From contig NZ_FMUJ01000003.1 of assembly GCF_900100965.1 (NCBI RefSeq), positions 248,001-312,000 of the forward strand: a stretch of DNA of 64,000 nucleotides, in the 5' to 3' direction. Below the pieces are notes generated by a model. The model saw nothing but the letters and a program-made list of their open reading frames with translations. It was not told where the DNA came from and ran no database searches. This DNA is from Variovorax sp. EL159 (GTDB lineage: Bacteria; Pseudomonadota; Gammaproteobacteria; Burkholderiales; Burkholderiaceae_C). Position numbers and translations under genes: made by a program. Below are positions 1 through 8,194 of the stretch, one piece after another; positions within the stretch are counted from its first letter, which is position 1; each line of letters starts with the position of its first letter.

Positions 1-1971
1 GCCGCCGCCGAGCTTTCCCGTTTTCGCCGCCGTGTGGTGGTGGTCGGCTGTGTGGTGCTGTTCGGGTTCGGGCTGATCGGGGCGCGCCTGGCGTACCTGC
101 AAGTCATGCGCCACGAAGAGCTGGCCGACCGGGCCGAGAGCAACCGCACGGCCATCGTGCCGGTGGTGCCCAACCGGGGGCAGATCCTTGACCGCAACGG
201 CGTGGTGCTGGCCTCGAACTACGCGGCCTACACGCTGGAGATCACGCCGTCGAAGGCGGGCGACCTTCATTCGACGGTGGAAGAGCTGGGCGCCATCGTC
301 GAAGTCACGGCCAAGGACCGGCGCCGTTTCCAGCGACTGCGCGAAGACTCGCGCAGCTTCGACTCCATCCCTATCCGCACCCGCCTAAGCGATGAAGAAG
401 TGGCGCGCTTTGCGGCCCAGCGCTATCGCTTTCCGGGTGTCGAGATCAAGGCGCGCCTGTTCCGCACCTACCCGCATGGCGACGTGGCGTCGCACGTCAT
501 CGGCTACATCGGCCGCATCAACCAGCGCGAGAAGAACGCGATGGACGACTGGGAAGAAGAGGAGCGCGCCAACTACCGGGGCACCGACTACATCGGCAAG
601 CTCGGCATCGAGCAGAGCTACGAAAAAGCCCTGCACGGCCAGACCGGCGTGGAGCAGATGGAAACCTCGGCCGGCGGCCGTGCCGTGCGACAACTGGCCC
701 GCCGACCGGCCACGCCGGGCCAGACGGTGATGCTGTCGCTCGACATCAAGCTGCAGAAGCTGGTGGAAGATATGTTTGGCGACCGCCGCGGCGCGCTGGT
801 CGCCATCGACCCCAAGACCGGCGAGGTGCTGGCCTTCGTGAGCAAGCCGACCTTCGACCCGAACCTGTTCGTGGAAGGCATCGACACCGAAAGCTGGAAG
901 GCACTGAGCGAATCGATCGACAACCCGCTGCTGAACCGCGCGCTGCGCGGCACCTACCCGCCGGGCTCGACCTACAAGCCGTTCATGGCCATGGCGGCGC
1001 TGCAGACCGGCACGCGCTCGGCGGAGAAGGTCGAGAACGACCCCGGCTTCTACAACTTCGGCGGCCGCACCTTCCTCAGCCACCGGGGCGGGCTGGGCGG
1101 TGTCGACATGCACCGCGCCATCCAGTTTTCGAGCAACACGTATTTCTATTCGCTGGCCAGCGAGATGGGCGTCGACCTGATCCACGACTTCATGGCGCCG
1201 CTGGGTTTCGGGCAGTTCACCGGCATCGACCTGATCGGCGAATCGCGCGGCGTGCTGCCGAGCAAGGCCTGGAAGCGCGCCGCGTACCGGCGCCCCGACA
1301 TGAAGACCTGGCACGCCGGCGAAACCATTTCGCTGGGCATCGGCCAGGGCTACAACAACTTCACGATGCTGCAGCTCGCCTCGGCCAATGCCACGCTGGC
1401 CAACGGCGGCGTGCGCTACCAGCCGCATCTGGTGCGGGCCATCAGGGACACGGTCACCGGAGAAGTGGTGCGGCAGGTGCAGCCCCCGGCCCAGGACCTG
1501 GGCTACGCGCGCAAGCACGTCAACGTGGTGCGCGATGCGATGGTGGCGGTCACCAAGGGCGGCACGGGCACCCGCGTGTTTGCCGGTGCGACGTACACCT
1601 CGGCCGGCAAGACGGGCACGGCGCAGGCCGTGAGCCTGGGGCCCAAGGCGCGGGCCAGCGGCAAGGCGCTCGAAGCGCGCCAGCGCGATCACGCGCTGTA
1701 CATGGCCTTTGCGCCGGCAGAGGCGCCCACCATCGCGGTGGCGGCCATCGTCGAAAACGCAGGCTTCGGCGCAGCGCATGCAGCGCCCATCGTGCGCCGC
1801 GTGTTCGACTACTGGATCTCCGGGCAATACCCGAACGAGGCCGACATGGCGGCGGTGCGGGTGGGACGGGCGGCCGCGCCCATCGGCCAGCCCCTGTCGG
1901 CGAGCGACGTGCAGGCCTTCGAGGCGCAGGCGGAAGCGGAAGAGGGCGTCGAAGAAACTTCGGTGCTCTGA
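1..1971 (+). CDS. mrdA: Penicillin-binding protein 2 (5' end outside window)
   Basis: This is the transpeptidase that cross-links peptidoglycan during cell elongation; it is anchored in the inner membrane and works with RodA and the MreBCD complex. The reading frame is open from base 1 (AAAELSRFRRR before the hydrophobic anchor), so the true start lies upstream and 656 residues are visible. The N-terminal membrane anchor (VVVVGCVVLFGFGLIGARL) is followed by a PBP dimerisation domain and a transpeptidase domain. All three active-site motifs are present: STYK (Ser codon at 967), SSN near 1132 and KTGT at 1609. The C-terminus has an acidic tail. No rodA follows it; the next gene is convergent. 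Family assignment is very secure. Confidence 0.96.
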   Translation, partial: AAAELSRFRRRVVVVGCVVLFGFGLIGARLAYLQVMRHEELADRAESNRTAIVPVVPNRGQILDRNGVVLASNYAAYTLEITPSKAGDLHSTVEELGAIVEVTAKDRRRFQRLREDSRSFDSIPIRTRLSDEEVARFAAQRYRFPGVEIKARLFRTYPHGDVASHVIGYIGRINQREKNAMDDWEEEERANYRGTDYIGKLGIEQSYEKALHGQTGVEQMETSAGGRAVRQLARRPATPGQTVMLSLDIKLQKLVEDMFGDRRGALVAIDPKTGEVLAFVSKPTFDPNLFVEGIDTESWKALSESIDNPLLNRALRGTYPPGSTYKPFMAMAALQTGTRSAEKVENDPGFYNFGGRTFLSHRGGLGGVDMHRAIQFSSNTYFYSLASEMGVDLIHDFMAPLGFGQFTGIDLIGESRGVLPSKAWKRAAYRRPDMKTWHAGETISLGIGQGYNNFTMLQLASANATLANGGVRYQPHLVRAIRDTVTGEVVRQVQPPAQDLGYARKHVNVVRDAMVAVTKGGTGTRVFAGATYTSAGKTGTAQAVSLGPKARASGKALEARQRDHALYMAFAPAEAPTIAVAAIVENAGFGAAHAAPIVRRVFDYWISGQYPNEADMAAVRVGRAAAPIGQPLSASDVQAFEAQAEAEEGVEETSVL

Positions 1972-2022
1972 TGAGTCGGCGGGGCCGGGCGCCGCGCGGT
2001 CGAAGTCGCGAGAGAAGGGCGC

Positions 2023-2976
2023 TCAGCCCACCGCCTTGATGAGCCGCTCGCGCCCGGCCTTCGCCAGCATCGAGGCGACGGCGCACGAGGCGAGCCGCGC
2101 GGGCTCGGAGTCGGCGCGGCTCGTCAGGATCACGGGCACCTTCGTGCCCAGCACGATCCCCGCGGCATAGGCGCCGGCCAGGAAGGTCAGGCTCTTGGCC
2201 AGCATGTTGCCGGCGTCGAGGTCGGGCACGATCAGCACGTTGGCGCGGCCCGCGACCGGCGAGCTGATGCCCTTGATGCGCGCGGCTTCGGCGTCGATGG
2301 CGTTGTCCATGGCCAGCGGCCCGTCGAGCTGCGCGCCGGTGATCTGCCCACGGTCGGCCATCTTGCACAGCACGGCGGCATCGAGCGTCGAGGGCACCTT
2401 GGCGTTGACGGTCTCGGTGGCCGAGAGCAGCGCGACGCGCACCGCCGGCATCCGCAGCGCATGCGCCAGATCGATCGCGTTCTGGACGATGTCGACCTTT
2501 TCTTCGAGCGTGGGCGCGATGTTGATGGCCGCGTCCGAAATGATGAGCGGCTGCGAATGGCCGGGCACGTCCATCACGAAGCAATGGCTGATGCGGCGCG
2601 ACGTTCGCAGGCCGCCTTCGCGGCGAACCACGGCGCCCATCAGCTCGTCGGTGTGCAGGCTGCCCTTCATCAGTGCGTCGACCTCGCCGCGCAGCGCCAT
2701 GGCAACGGCCAGGTCGGCCGCGGCGTGGCTGTGCGGTGCATCGACGATCACGAGGTCCGAAGGATTGGCGCCGATGGCCAGCGCGGCCGCTTCGATGCGC
2801 GCGCGCGGGCCGATCAGCACGGGCGCGATCAGCCCCAGCCGCGCGGAGGCGAGCGCCGCTTCGAGCGACACCTCGTTGGTGGGGTGAACCACGGCGACGC
2901 GCAAGGCAGGCAACTCGCGCGCCGCCACGATCAGGCGGTCATAGTGCGGATGGGCGGCGGGGGTGGGCGATGTCAT
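2023..2976 (-). CDS. Phosphate acetyl/butyryltransferase family protein
   Basis: A 317-residue protein of the PTA_PTB fold, which transfers an acyl group between CoA and phosphate. Recognisable stretches are the N-terminal VAVVHPTNEVSLEAALASA, the central ALMKGSLHTDELMGAVV, DVPGHSQPLIISDAAINI, and the C-terminal NVLIVPDLDAGNMLAKSL with GIVLGTKVPVILTSRADS. It resembles the phosphotransacetylase part of the proteins annotated as bifunctional enoyl-CoA hydratase/phosphate acetyltransferase, but has no hydratase (MaoC) domain. ATG at 2976 is chosen because the family motif follows within about 25 residues. No acetate or butyrate kinase gene is adjacent. Acyl-chain specificity cannot be read from the sequence. 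Confidence 0.88.
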   Translation of the reverse strand: MTSPTPAAHPHYDRLIVAARELPALRVAVVHPTNEVSLEAALASARLGLIAPVLIGPRARIEAAALAIGANPSDLVIVDAPHSHAAADLAVAMALRGEVDALMKGSLHTDELMGAVVRREGGLRTSRRISHCFVMDVPGHSQPLIISDAAINIAPTLEEKVDIVQNAIDLAHALRMPAVRVALLSATETVNAKVPSTLDAAVLCKMADRGQITGAQLDGPLAMDNAIDAEAARIKGISSPVAGRANVLIVPDLDAGNMLAKSLTFLAGAYAAGIVLGTKVPVILTSRADSEPARLASCAVASMLAKAGRERLIKAVG

Positions 2977-3017
2977 GCGGGCGGGTCCTGGTGGCAGGTT
3001 GCGGTGGCGGGCTATGG

Positions 3018-3932
3018 CTATGTCTGGATGTACGCGTCGGGCGGGGTGTCTTGCCGCGGCGGTTGCGGCTCGCCCATCATCTCGCGCAGGGTCGCCTCGA
3101 TGGTGCGCGACATCGCATCGAGCGCAAGGTCGTTGGGTTCGGTGCCGAAGGGCTCCTCGATCTCGGCGCCCAGGGCTTCGAGCGCGAAGAAGGTGTAGGC
3201 GATGAAGGCGACCACCACCGGCGTCATGGCACCGATGGCGTCCACCATGCCGAAGGGCAGCAGCACGCAATAAAGGTAGATGGTGCGGTGGATGATGACG
3301 GCGTAGGTGAACGGAATCGGCGTGCTCGCGATGCGCTCGCAACCGCCCAGCGCCTCGGTCAGCCGCCCCAGCGGCACTTCCATGGCCTGGGCCAGCATCG
3401 GGTCGAGCCTGCCCTGCCGGCGCTGGTCGCGCAGCCATTCGCCCACCATCAAGAGCAGCACGGCCGGCTTGAAGCGCGCGGCCTGCAGGCGCGCGCAGTC
3501 TTCCGGCGGAAGCAGGCGCGCCAGGTCGGCGGCCGGGTCGCTGCCGCGCAACTGATGGCGCAGTGCATGCACGAAGGCGATGAGCCGCGTGGTCATCACG
3601 GTGGCTTCGGCGGGCGCGTCGGTCAGCGTCAGGGCCTGGCGCACCAGCGAACGCGTTTCGTTGAGCAGCGCGCCCCACAGCGTGCGCGCCTCCCAGTAGC
3701 GCGAATAGCTCGTGCTGTTGCGAAAGCCCAGGAAGATGGCCAGCGTCAGGCCGATGAGCGAGAAGGGCACGAAATTGAGCGGCACCTTCCAGTGAAACAC
3801 CTGCCCGTGCAGCACGGTCACCAAAACCGCGAAGGCGGTGGTCCAGAGCAACTGCGGCGCAATGTCCGGCAGGACCGAACCGCGCCACACGAAGAGCATG
3901 CGCAGCCAATGGGGGCGGGGTCGGACGATCAT
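3018..3932 (-). CDS. Bestrophin-like (YneE/UPF0187) membrane channel protein
   Basis: A 304-residue inner-membrane protein of the bacterial bestrophin family, members of which form pentameric ion channels (KpBest is the structural model). Diagnostic segments are the N-terminal basic-aromatic start (RPRPHWLRMLFVWRGSVLP), a hydrophobic helix, then GFRNSTSYSRYWEARTLWG, and later FTYAVIIHRTIYLYCVLLPFG. The C-terminal part carries the family GAEIEEPFGTEPNDLALDAM. Start ATG at 3932 places this motif order correctly. It lies 41 bp upstream of the phosphotransacylase gene on the same strand, so the two may be co-transcribed. Ion selectivity is unknown. Confidence 0.93.
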   Translation of the reverse strand: MIVRPRPHWLRMLFVWRGSVLPDIAPQLLWTTAFAVLVTVLHGQVFHWKVPLNFVPFSLIGLTLAIFLGFRNSTSYSRYWEARTLWGALLNETRSLVRQALTLTDAPAEATVMTTRLIAFVHALRHQLRGSDPAADLARLLPPEDCARLQAARFKPAVLLLMVGEWLRDQRRQGRLDPMLAQAMEVPLGRLTEALGGCERIASTPIPFTYAVIIHRTIYLYCVLLPFGMVDAIGAMTPVVVAFIAYTFFALEALGAEIEEPFGTEPNDLALDAMSRTIEATLREMMGEPQPPRQDTPPDAYIQT

Positions 3933-3979
3933 CGGTCGGCCATTATCCCCGCCCAGGCCCAGTGCGGGCCGCGCTCAAT

Positions 3980-5419
3980 TCAGGCTGCTGCGGCCTTCGG
4001 CGCGAAGCCCAGCATGGCCTTGACTTCGAGGAACTCGCCGAACGCGTGATCGCCCCATTCGCGCCCGTTGCCGGACTGCTTGAAGCCGCCGAAGGGCGCG
4101 CTCAGGTCGAGGGTCGCGCTGTTGATGTTCACCTGCCCGGCACGCAGGCGCGAGGCGACCTTTCTGGTCGCTTCAGGGTCCGAGCCCGACACGTAGGCCG
4201 CCAGGCCGTAGGGCGTGTCGTTGCCGATCTCGACGGCCTGCTCGACCGTGTCGTAGCCCAGGATCGTCAGCACCGGGCCGAAGATTTCTTCGCGCGCCAC
4301 GGTCATCTGGTTGTTCACGTGGCCGAGCACCGTGGGCTTGACGTAGTAGCCGGTTTCCAGGCCCACGGGCTTGCCGGGGCCGCCGGCCACCACCGTGGCG
4401 CCTTCCTCGATGCCCTTGTGGATCAGCGTCTGGATCTTGTCCCACTGCGCCGCCGACACCACCGGGCCCAGCGCCGCGCCGCTGGCCGGGTCGCCGACCG
4501 TGGTGGCTTCCGCCGCCGCCTTCGCGATGGCCAGCGCCTCGGCCATGCGCGCGTTGGGCACCAGCATGCGCGTGGGGGCGTTGCACGACTGGCCCGAGTT
4601 GCCCATCACGCCGCGCACGCCCGCCGTCACGGCGTGCTGGAAGTCGGCGTCTTCCAGAATGATGTTGGGCGACTTGCCGCCAAGCTCCTGGTGCACGCGC
4701 TTCACGGTCGGCGCGGCGTTGCGGGCCACTTCGATGCCGGCGCGCGTGGAGCCGGTGAACGACACCATGTCGACCTCGGGGTGGCTGGAGAGCGCCGCGC
4801 CCACCGTCGGCCCGTCGCCGTTGACGAGGTTGAAGACGCCGGCGGGTACCTGGGCCGCGTCCATGATCTCGGTCCAGATCACGGCGGAGAACGGCGCGAT
4901 CTCCGAAGGCTTGAGCACCATGGTGCAGCCCACGGCCAGCGCCGGCGCCACCTTGCAGGCGATCTGGTTGACGGGCCAGTTCCACGGCGTGATGAAGCCG
5001 CACACGCCGATCGGTTCTTTCACCAGCAGCGTGCTGCCGCGTGCCTCGTTGAACCTGTAGTTCTTCAACACTTCCAGCGCCGTCTGCAGATGCGCCAGGC
5101 CCATGGCGGCCTGTGCGTCCCGGGCCAGCGCGGCGGGTGCGCCCATCTCCTCGGTGATGGCGGCGGCCATGTCGGCATAGCGCTTCTTGTATTCGGCAAG
5201 GATGCGTTCGAGCAGCGCGGTGCGCTCCTGCACGCTGGTCTGCGAGTAGTCGGCGAAGGCGGCGCGCGCGGCACGCACCGCACGGTCGACGTCGGTGGCC
5301 GAGCCCATCGAGATCCGGCCGGCCGATTTTTCGGTCGCGGGGTTGATCACGTCGATGGCCTTCGGCTGGGCGGGGTCGACCCAGCGGCCGTCGATGTAGA
5401 ACTTCAGGTAGTCGCGCAT
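3980..5419 (-). CDS. Aldehyde dehydrogenase family protein
   Basis: A 479-residue NAD(P)+-dependent aldehyde dehydrogenase. The fold is complete: TPWNWP, cofactor-site FTGSTRAG (about 221-228), general-base Glu245 in ELGGKSP and nucleophile Cys279 in NSGQSC, followed by EEIFGPVL and the C-terminal PFGGFKQSGNGRE. Start at 5419 is supported by AGGAG eight bases upstream; an upstream in-frame extension to 5545 has no ribosome site. Comparable Comamonadaceae proteins are annotated as general aldehyde dehydrogenases; the substrate is unknown. It stands alone, with the divergent methyltransferase gene on the other side. Confidence 0.94.
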   Translation of the reverse strand: MRDYLKFYIDGRWVDPAQPKAIDVINPATEKSAGRISMGSATDVDRAVRAARAAFADYSQTSVQERTALLERILAEYKKRYADMAAAITEEMGAPAALARDAQAAMGLAHLQTALEVLKNYRFNEARGSTLLVKEPIGVCGFITPWNWPVNQIACKVAPALAVGCTMVLKPSEIAPFSAVIWTEIMDAAQVPAGVFNLVNGDGPTVGAALSSHPEVDMVSFTGSTRAGIEVARNAAPTVKRVHQELGGKSPNIILEDADFQHAVTAGVRGVMGNSGQSCNAPTRMLVPNARMAEALAIAKAAAEATTVGDPASGAALGPVVSAAQWDKIQTLIHKGIEEGATVVAGGPGKPVGLETGYYVKPTVLGHVNNQMTVAREEIFGPVLTILGYDTVEQAVEIGNDTPYGLAAYVSGSDPEATRKVASRLRAGQVNINSATLDLSAPFGGFKQSGNGREWGDHAFGEFLEVKAMLGFAPKAAAA

Positions 5420-5589
5420 GTCTCTTTCTCCTGGTGGGTGGCTGTGTGCCGGATGCAATCGTTGTGCATCACAGAATACATCGATGAATGGCCGCGTGGA
5501 GAAGAGCGTGGAAGAGGGCCGTTGTGTTCCATTTCGGGACAACACCTCTGCCGGAGGTGGCTTGTGCCGAGGCCCGCAAGAGGCGGATG

Positions 5590-6321
5590 ATGTGCTTCGC
5601 AGAGCACGTCGAGCACATCATGGAAGCGCCGAAAGACCCGCCCCCGATCTCGCCGCGCATGGCGGTCGCCTACGCGATCGGCATGCCGCTGGCATTGCTC
5701 GCGCTGATCTTCCTGCCCGCGGGCTCGATCGGTTGGCGGCCGGGATGGGTGTTCCTTGCGGTGCTGGTCCTGGGCTTCGGTGTTTCGGCGTTGGTGATCG
5801 CGCGGGTCAACCCGATGATCTATCGCGCGCGTAGCCGCTTCCAGCCGGGCACCAAGGGGTGGGACAAGGCGCTGCTCGCGGTCATCCTGCCGGCGATGGC
5901 GGCGATATTGCCCGTCGGGGCACTCGATGCCGGGCGCTGTCACTGGTCGAGCGTGCCTGATCTGGTCGTGGTGCTGGGCTATGTCCTGACGCTTAAGGGG
6001 ATCGTCGTGACCGGATGGGCGCAGGCCGTGAATCCGTTCTTCGAGCCCGGCGTTCGTATCCAGTCCGAGCGCCACCAGCACGTGATCGACACCGGGCCTT
6101 ACCGTTTCGTTCGCCATCCGGGGTATGCCGCGGCGCTCGCGTTGTTCTTCGGCATGGCGCTTGCGCTGGGTTCGTGGTGGGCGCTGGTGCCGGCTGCGCT
6201 TGCCTCCGTGGTTCTGGTCGTGCGGACAGCTCTGGAAGATCGCTTGCTGCAAGCCGGGCTTTCGGGGTACGCGGACTATGCGCGCCGTGTTCGATGGCGG
6301 CTGCTTCCCGGCGTCTGGTAA
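5590..6321 (+). CDS. Isoprenylcysteine O-methyltransferase (ICMT/PEMT)-family membrane protein
   Basis: A 243-residue integral membrane protein with about five hydrophobic segments and the C-terminal signature of the ICMT/phospholipid methyltransferase fold: VNPFFEPGVRIQSERHQHVI, DTGPYRFVRHPGYAAAL and the closing RTALEDRLLQAGLSGYADYA. The conserved RHPGY and downstream Glu form the SAM and substrate site in the family. Start is uncertain: ATG 5590 has AGAGG six bases upstream, ATG 5620 (MEAPKDPP) gives a shorter tail closer to typical homologues. Bacterial members act on unknown small molecules or lipids; no prenylated protein is implied. Confidence 0.85.
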   Translation: MCFAEHVEHIMEAPKDPPPISPRMAVAYAIGMPLALLALIFLPAGSIGWRPGWVFLAVLVLGFGVSALVIARVNPMIYRARSRFQPGTKGWDKALLAVILPAMAAILPVGALDAGRCHWSSVPDLVVVLGYVLTLKGIVVTGWAQAVNPFFEPGVRIQSERHQHVIDTGPYRFVRHPGYAAALALFFGMALALGSWWALVPAALASVVLVVRTALEDRLLQAGLSGYADYARRVRWRLLPGVW

Positions 6322-6484
6322 TTGCGTGGTGAGGTGCCGGGGTGATGGCGGCCATTGACGCCATCGCTTCGCCCACGCGAGCGTGCACGCCGATGGTGCT
6401 CCCGTGCCGCGCGACACCGCGCGCGCCCGGCCTGATATTTGCTCCGCAGTGGAGAACAGCCAGTCATCCACTCGGGGCCATGCC

Positions 6485-7525
6485 ATGTCGAATCCGCAGG
6501 AAATCGTCGGACTCACCCACCAGGTCAAGAAGCTGGCCAACGGAAAAATCTCCGACATCAACGACATCAACCGCGAGACCACCTTCCTCGCGCTCAACGC
6601 GCTGATCGAAGCTGCGCGCGCGGGCGATGCGGGCAAGGGCTTCGCGGTGGTGGCCAACCAGGTCAAGCAGGTGTCGACGCGCATCGCCGACATCACCACC
6701 GTGCTCAACAAAGAGCTTGCCGGTTCGCTGTCGAAGCTGACCGACCTGGGCGACAGCATGATCGAGCGGTTGCGCTCGCATGAAGGGCAGCGCTGCGCCG
6801 ACCTTGCACTGAACATGATCGACATCGTCGATCGCAATCTTTATGAGCGCTCGTGCGACGTGCGCTGGTGGGCCACCGATTCCGCCGTGGTCGACTGCCT
6901 TGCCGGTGGCGGTGCGCCGCAGCGCGAGCACGCATCGCGCCGGTTGTCGGTGATTCTCGACAGCTACACCGTGTACCTCGACCTGTGGATCGTGGACGCG
7001 TCGGGCACCGTGCTCTCGAATGGCCGCTCGCAAAGCTACCCGGTCGCGGGCCGGAACGTCGCCAATGCGCGCTGGTTCAAGGAGGCGATGAAAACGCCGT
7101 CGGGCGCCGACTTTGTTGCCGGCGACGTCGAGGCCTTGCCGTTGTTGAACAACGCGCACGTTGCCACCTACGCCACCGCGATCCGCGAGCGCGGCGCCGT
7201 CGACGGCCGGCCGCTGGGCGCGCTGGTGATCTTCTTCGACTGGGCCGCACAGGCCCGCGCGGTCGTCAAGGGCGTGCGGCTCACCGACGAGGAATGGCGG
7301 CGCACACGCTGCCTGATCGTCGACTCCACATTCCGCGTGATCGCCAGTTCGGATTCGGCGGGCGTGCTCGCCGAACGGTTCAACCTCGTCACCGGCGGGC
7401 AGCGCACCGGCTTCTATCGCACGGCTGATGGGCGCACCACGGTGTCGTTCGCGGCGACGCCGGGGTACGAAAGCTATCGGGGGCTGGGCTGGTATGGCGT
7501 CGTGGTGCAGAAGGCGCCTGTTTGA
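6485..7525 (+). CDS. Chemoreceptor-like protein with reversed domains (MCP tip then Cache-type sensor)
   Basis: A 346-residue soluble protein. Residues about 20-75 match the hairpin tip of methyl-accepting chemotaxis receptors (ETTFLALNALIEAARAGDAG then KGFAVVANQVKQVSTRIADI), the part that binds CheA/CheW. The remaining 240 residues look like a Cache/PAS-type sensor (LDLWIVDASGTVLSNGRSQ, FRVIASSDSAGVL, GYESYRGLGWYGVVVQKAPV). No transmembrane helix and no HAMP domain are seen. In usual receptors the sensor is N-terminal and the signalling tip C-terminal, so the order is inverted. ATG 6485 is chosen because the similarity begins just after it; an in-frame ATG at 6383 would add 34 unrelated residues. 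No che gene is nearby. Confidence 0.8.
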   Translation: MSNPQEIVGLTHQVKKLANGKISDINDINRETTFLALNALIEAARAGDAGKGFAVVANQVKQVSTRIADITTVLNKELAGSLSKLTDLGDSMIERLRSHEGQRCADLALNMIDIVDRNLYERSCDVRWWATDSAVVDCLAGGGAPQREHASRRLSVILDSYTVYLDLWIVDASGTVLSNGRSQSYPVAGRNVANARWFKEAMKTPSGADFVAGDVEALPLLNNAHVATYATAIRERGAVDGRPLGALVIFFDWAAQARAVVKGVRLTDEEWRRTRCLIVDSTFRVIASSDSAGVLAERFNLVTGGQRTGFYRTADGRTTVSFAATPGYESYRGLGWYGVVVQKAPV

Positions 7526-7842
7526 GCGGTGTCGCCGCAGGGCGTGCCGGACGACACGAAGACGGGCGGACGCGACGTCACGCCACGTCACACCGAAAGG
7601 CTTGGGCGCAAGCGGCTCTCGATGCGCGCCTGATCTTCGCCAGGCGGGAAGGGCCGCAAACGCCTGTTGGGTGACGAAGGCAGGGGCGCAGCACCAGCGT
7701 TGCTGACCCGCCTCACCCGGCCCGGCATTGGACTTTAGTCCAATGCGCCGCGCACGATTAACTCCTAGGATCGCGCCGCCCGCGCATGCGTTGGCGTGCG
7801 CCAGATCCCTTTTCGTCCAGAAAAAAACAGGAGAAGAAACCC
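7526..7842 (+). other. Intergenic region upstream of the autotransporter leader
   Basis: This 317-bp gap has no convincing coding sequence. It contains the perfect palindrome at 7725-7746, a short TCCTAGGA palindrome at 7763-7770, and the Shine-Dalgarno AGGAGAAG just before the ATG at 7843. It most likely holds the promoter of the autotransporter locus. I could not assign -35/-10 boxes with confidence. Confidence 0.5.
7725..7746. promoter_or_regulatory. Perfect inverted repeat, candidate operator
   Basis: Two 10-base arms, GCATTGGACT and AGTCCAATGC, are separated by TT. The repeat is 96 bp upstream of the first ESPR-type ATG (7843) and 448 bp upstream of the autotransporter ATG. The compact dyad with a 2-bp spacer resembles a dimeric regulator site more than a terminator, since no T-run follows. 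The binding protein is unknown. Confidence 0.55.
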
Positions 7843-8061
7843 ATGAATCGCATCCGTCGTGTCGTTTTCAATCGCGTGCACACATGGATGCGTTGTCGAC
7901 TCTCACCTGAAGGGCTCGGCGGAAAACGCTCTTCGGGTCGCAAGGGCTGGGGCAAGAACGCAGCGCCTGCCGTGTCTTCATGGTGGGTGCTTATCCCTGA
8001 ATTCAGGGATTTCAACGGAGTGTTTCTTTCTGTATCTTTCGCCCGATCGACCGGGTCGTGA
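7843..8061 (+). pseudogene. Vestigial ESPR leader ORF (72 codons) upstream of the autotransporter
   Basis: This short frame starts MNRIRRVVFNRVHTWMR, closely resembling the extended signal peptide region (ESPR) of type V secreted proteins and the start of the real autotransporter (MNRAYRLVFNSASGMLQVV). It has a good ribosome site (AGGAGAAG, then ATG). It then loses all similarity and stops at 8061, in a different frame from the autotransporter. Either it is the remnant of a second autotransporter start, broken by an indel, or it is a translated leader peptide. The decayed-gene reading is preferred but not proven. Confidence 0.5.
7993..8010. promoter_or_regulatory. Perfect 18-bp palindrome, candidate operator or attenuator
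   Basis: ATCCCTGAATTCAGGGAT reads the same on both strands and lies inside the vestigial ESPR frame, 185 bp before the autotransporter ATG. As RNA it could form a 7-bp stem with an AAUU loop, but no U-run follows, so an operator role is as likely as attenuation. Confidence 0.5.
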
Positions 8062-8194
8062 AGCGAGCAGTCTTGCAGTGGCAGGGCTCGCCTGCACTGG
8101 CTTTCGAGGTGCTGCCTGCAACCAGCGCCCGGCATTGCGGCACCACGCTTGTGGGCCGGCAAGTTTCTGCATTTCAGCAAATCGGGGGGAATCA

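Noticed and set aside
385..1827. Open frame of 480 codons opposite mrdA
   Set aside because: Its product is Ala/Arg/His-rich without domain similarity, and the plus frame holds all PBP2 motifs.
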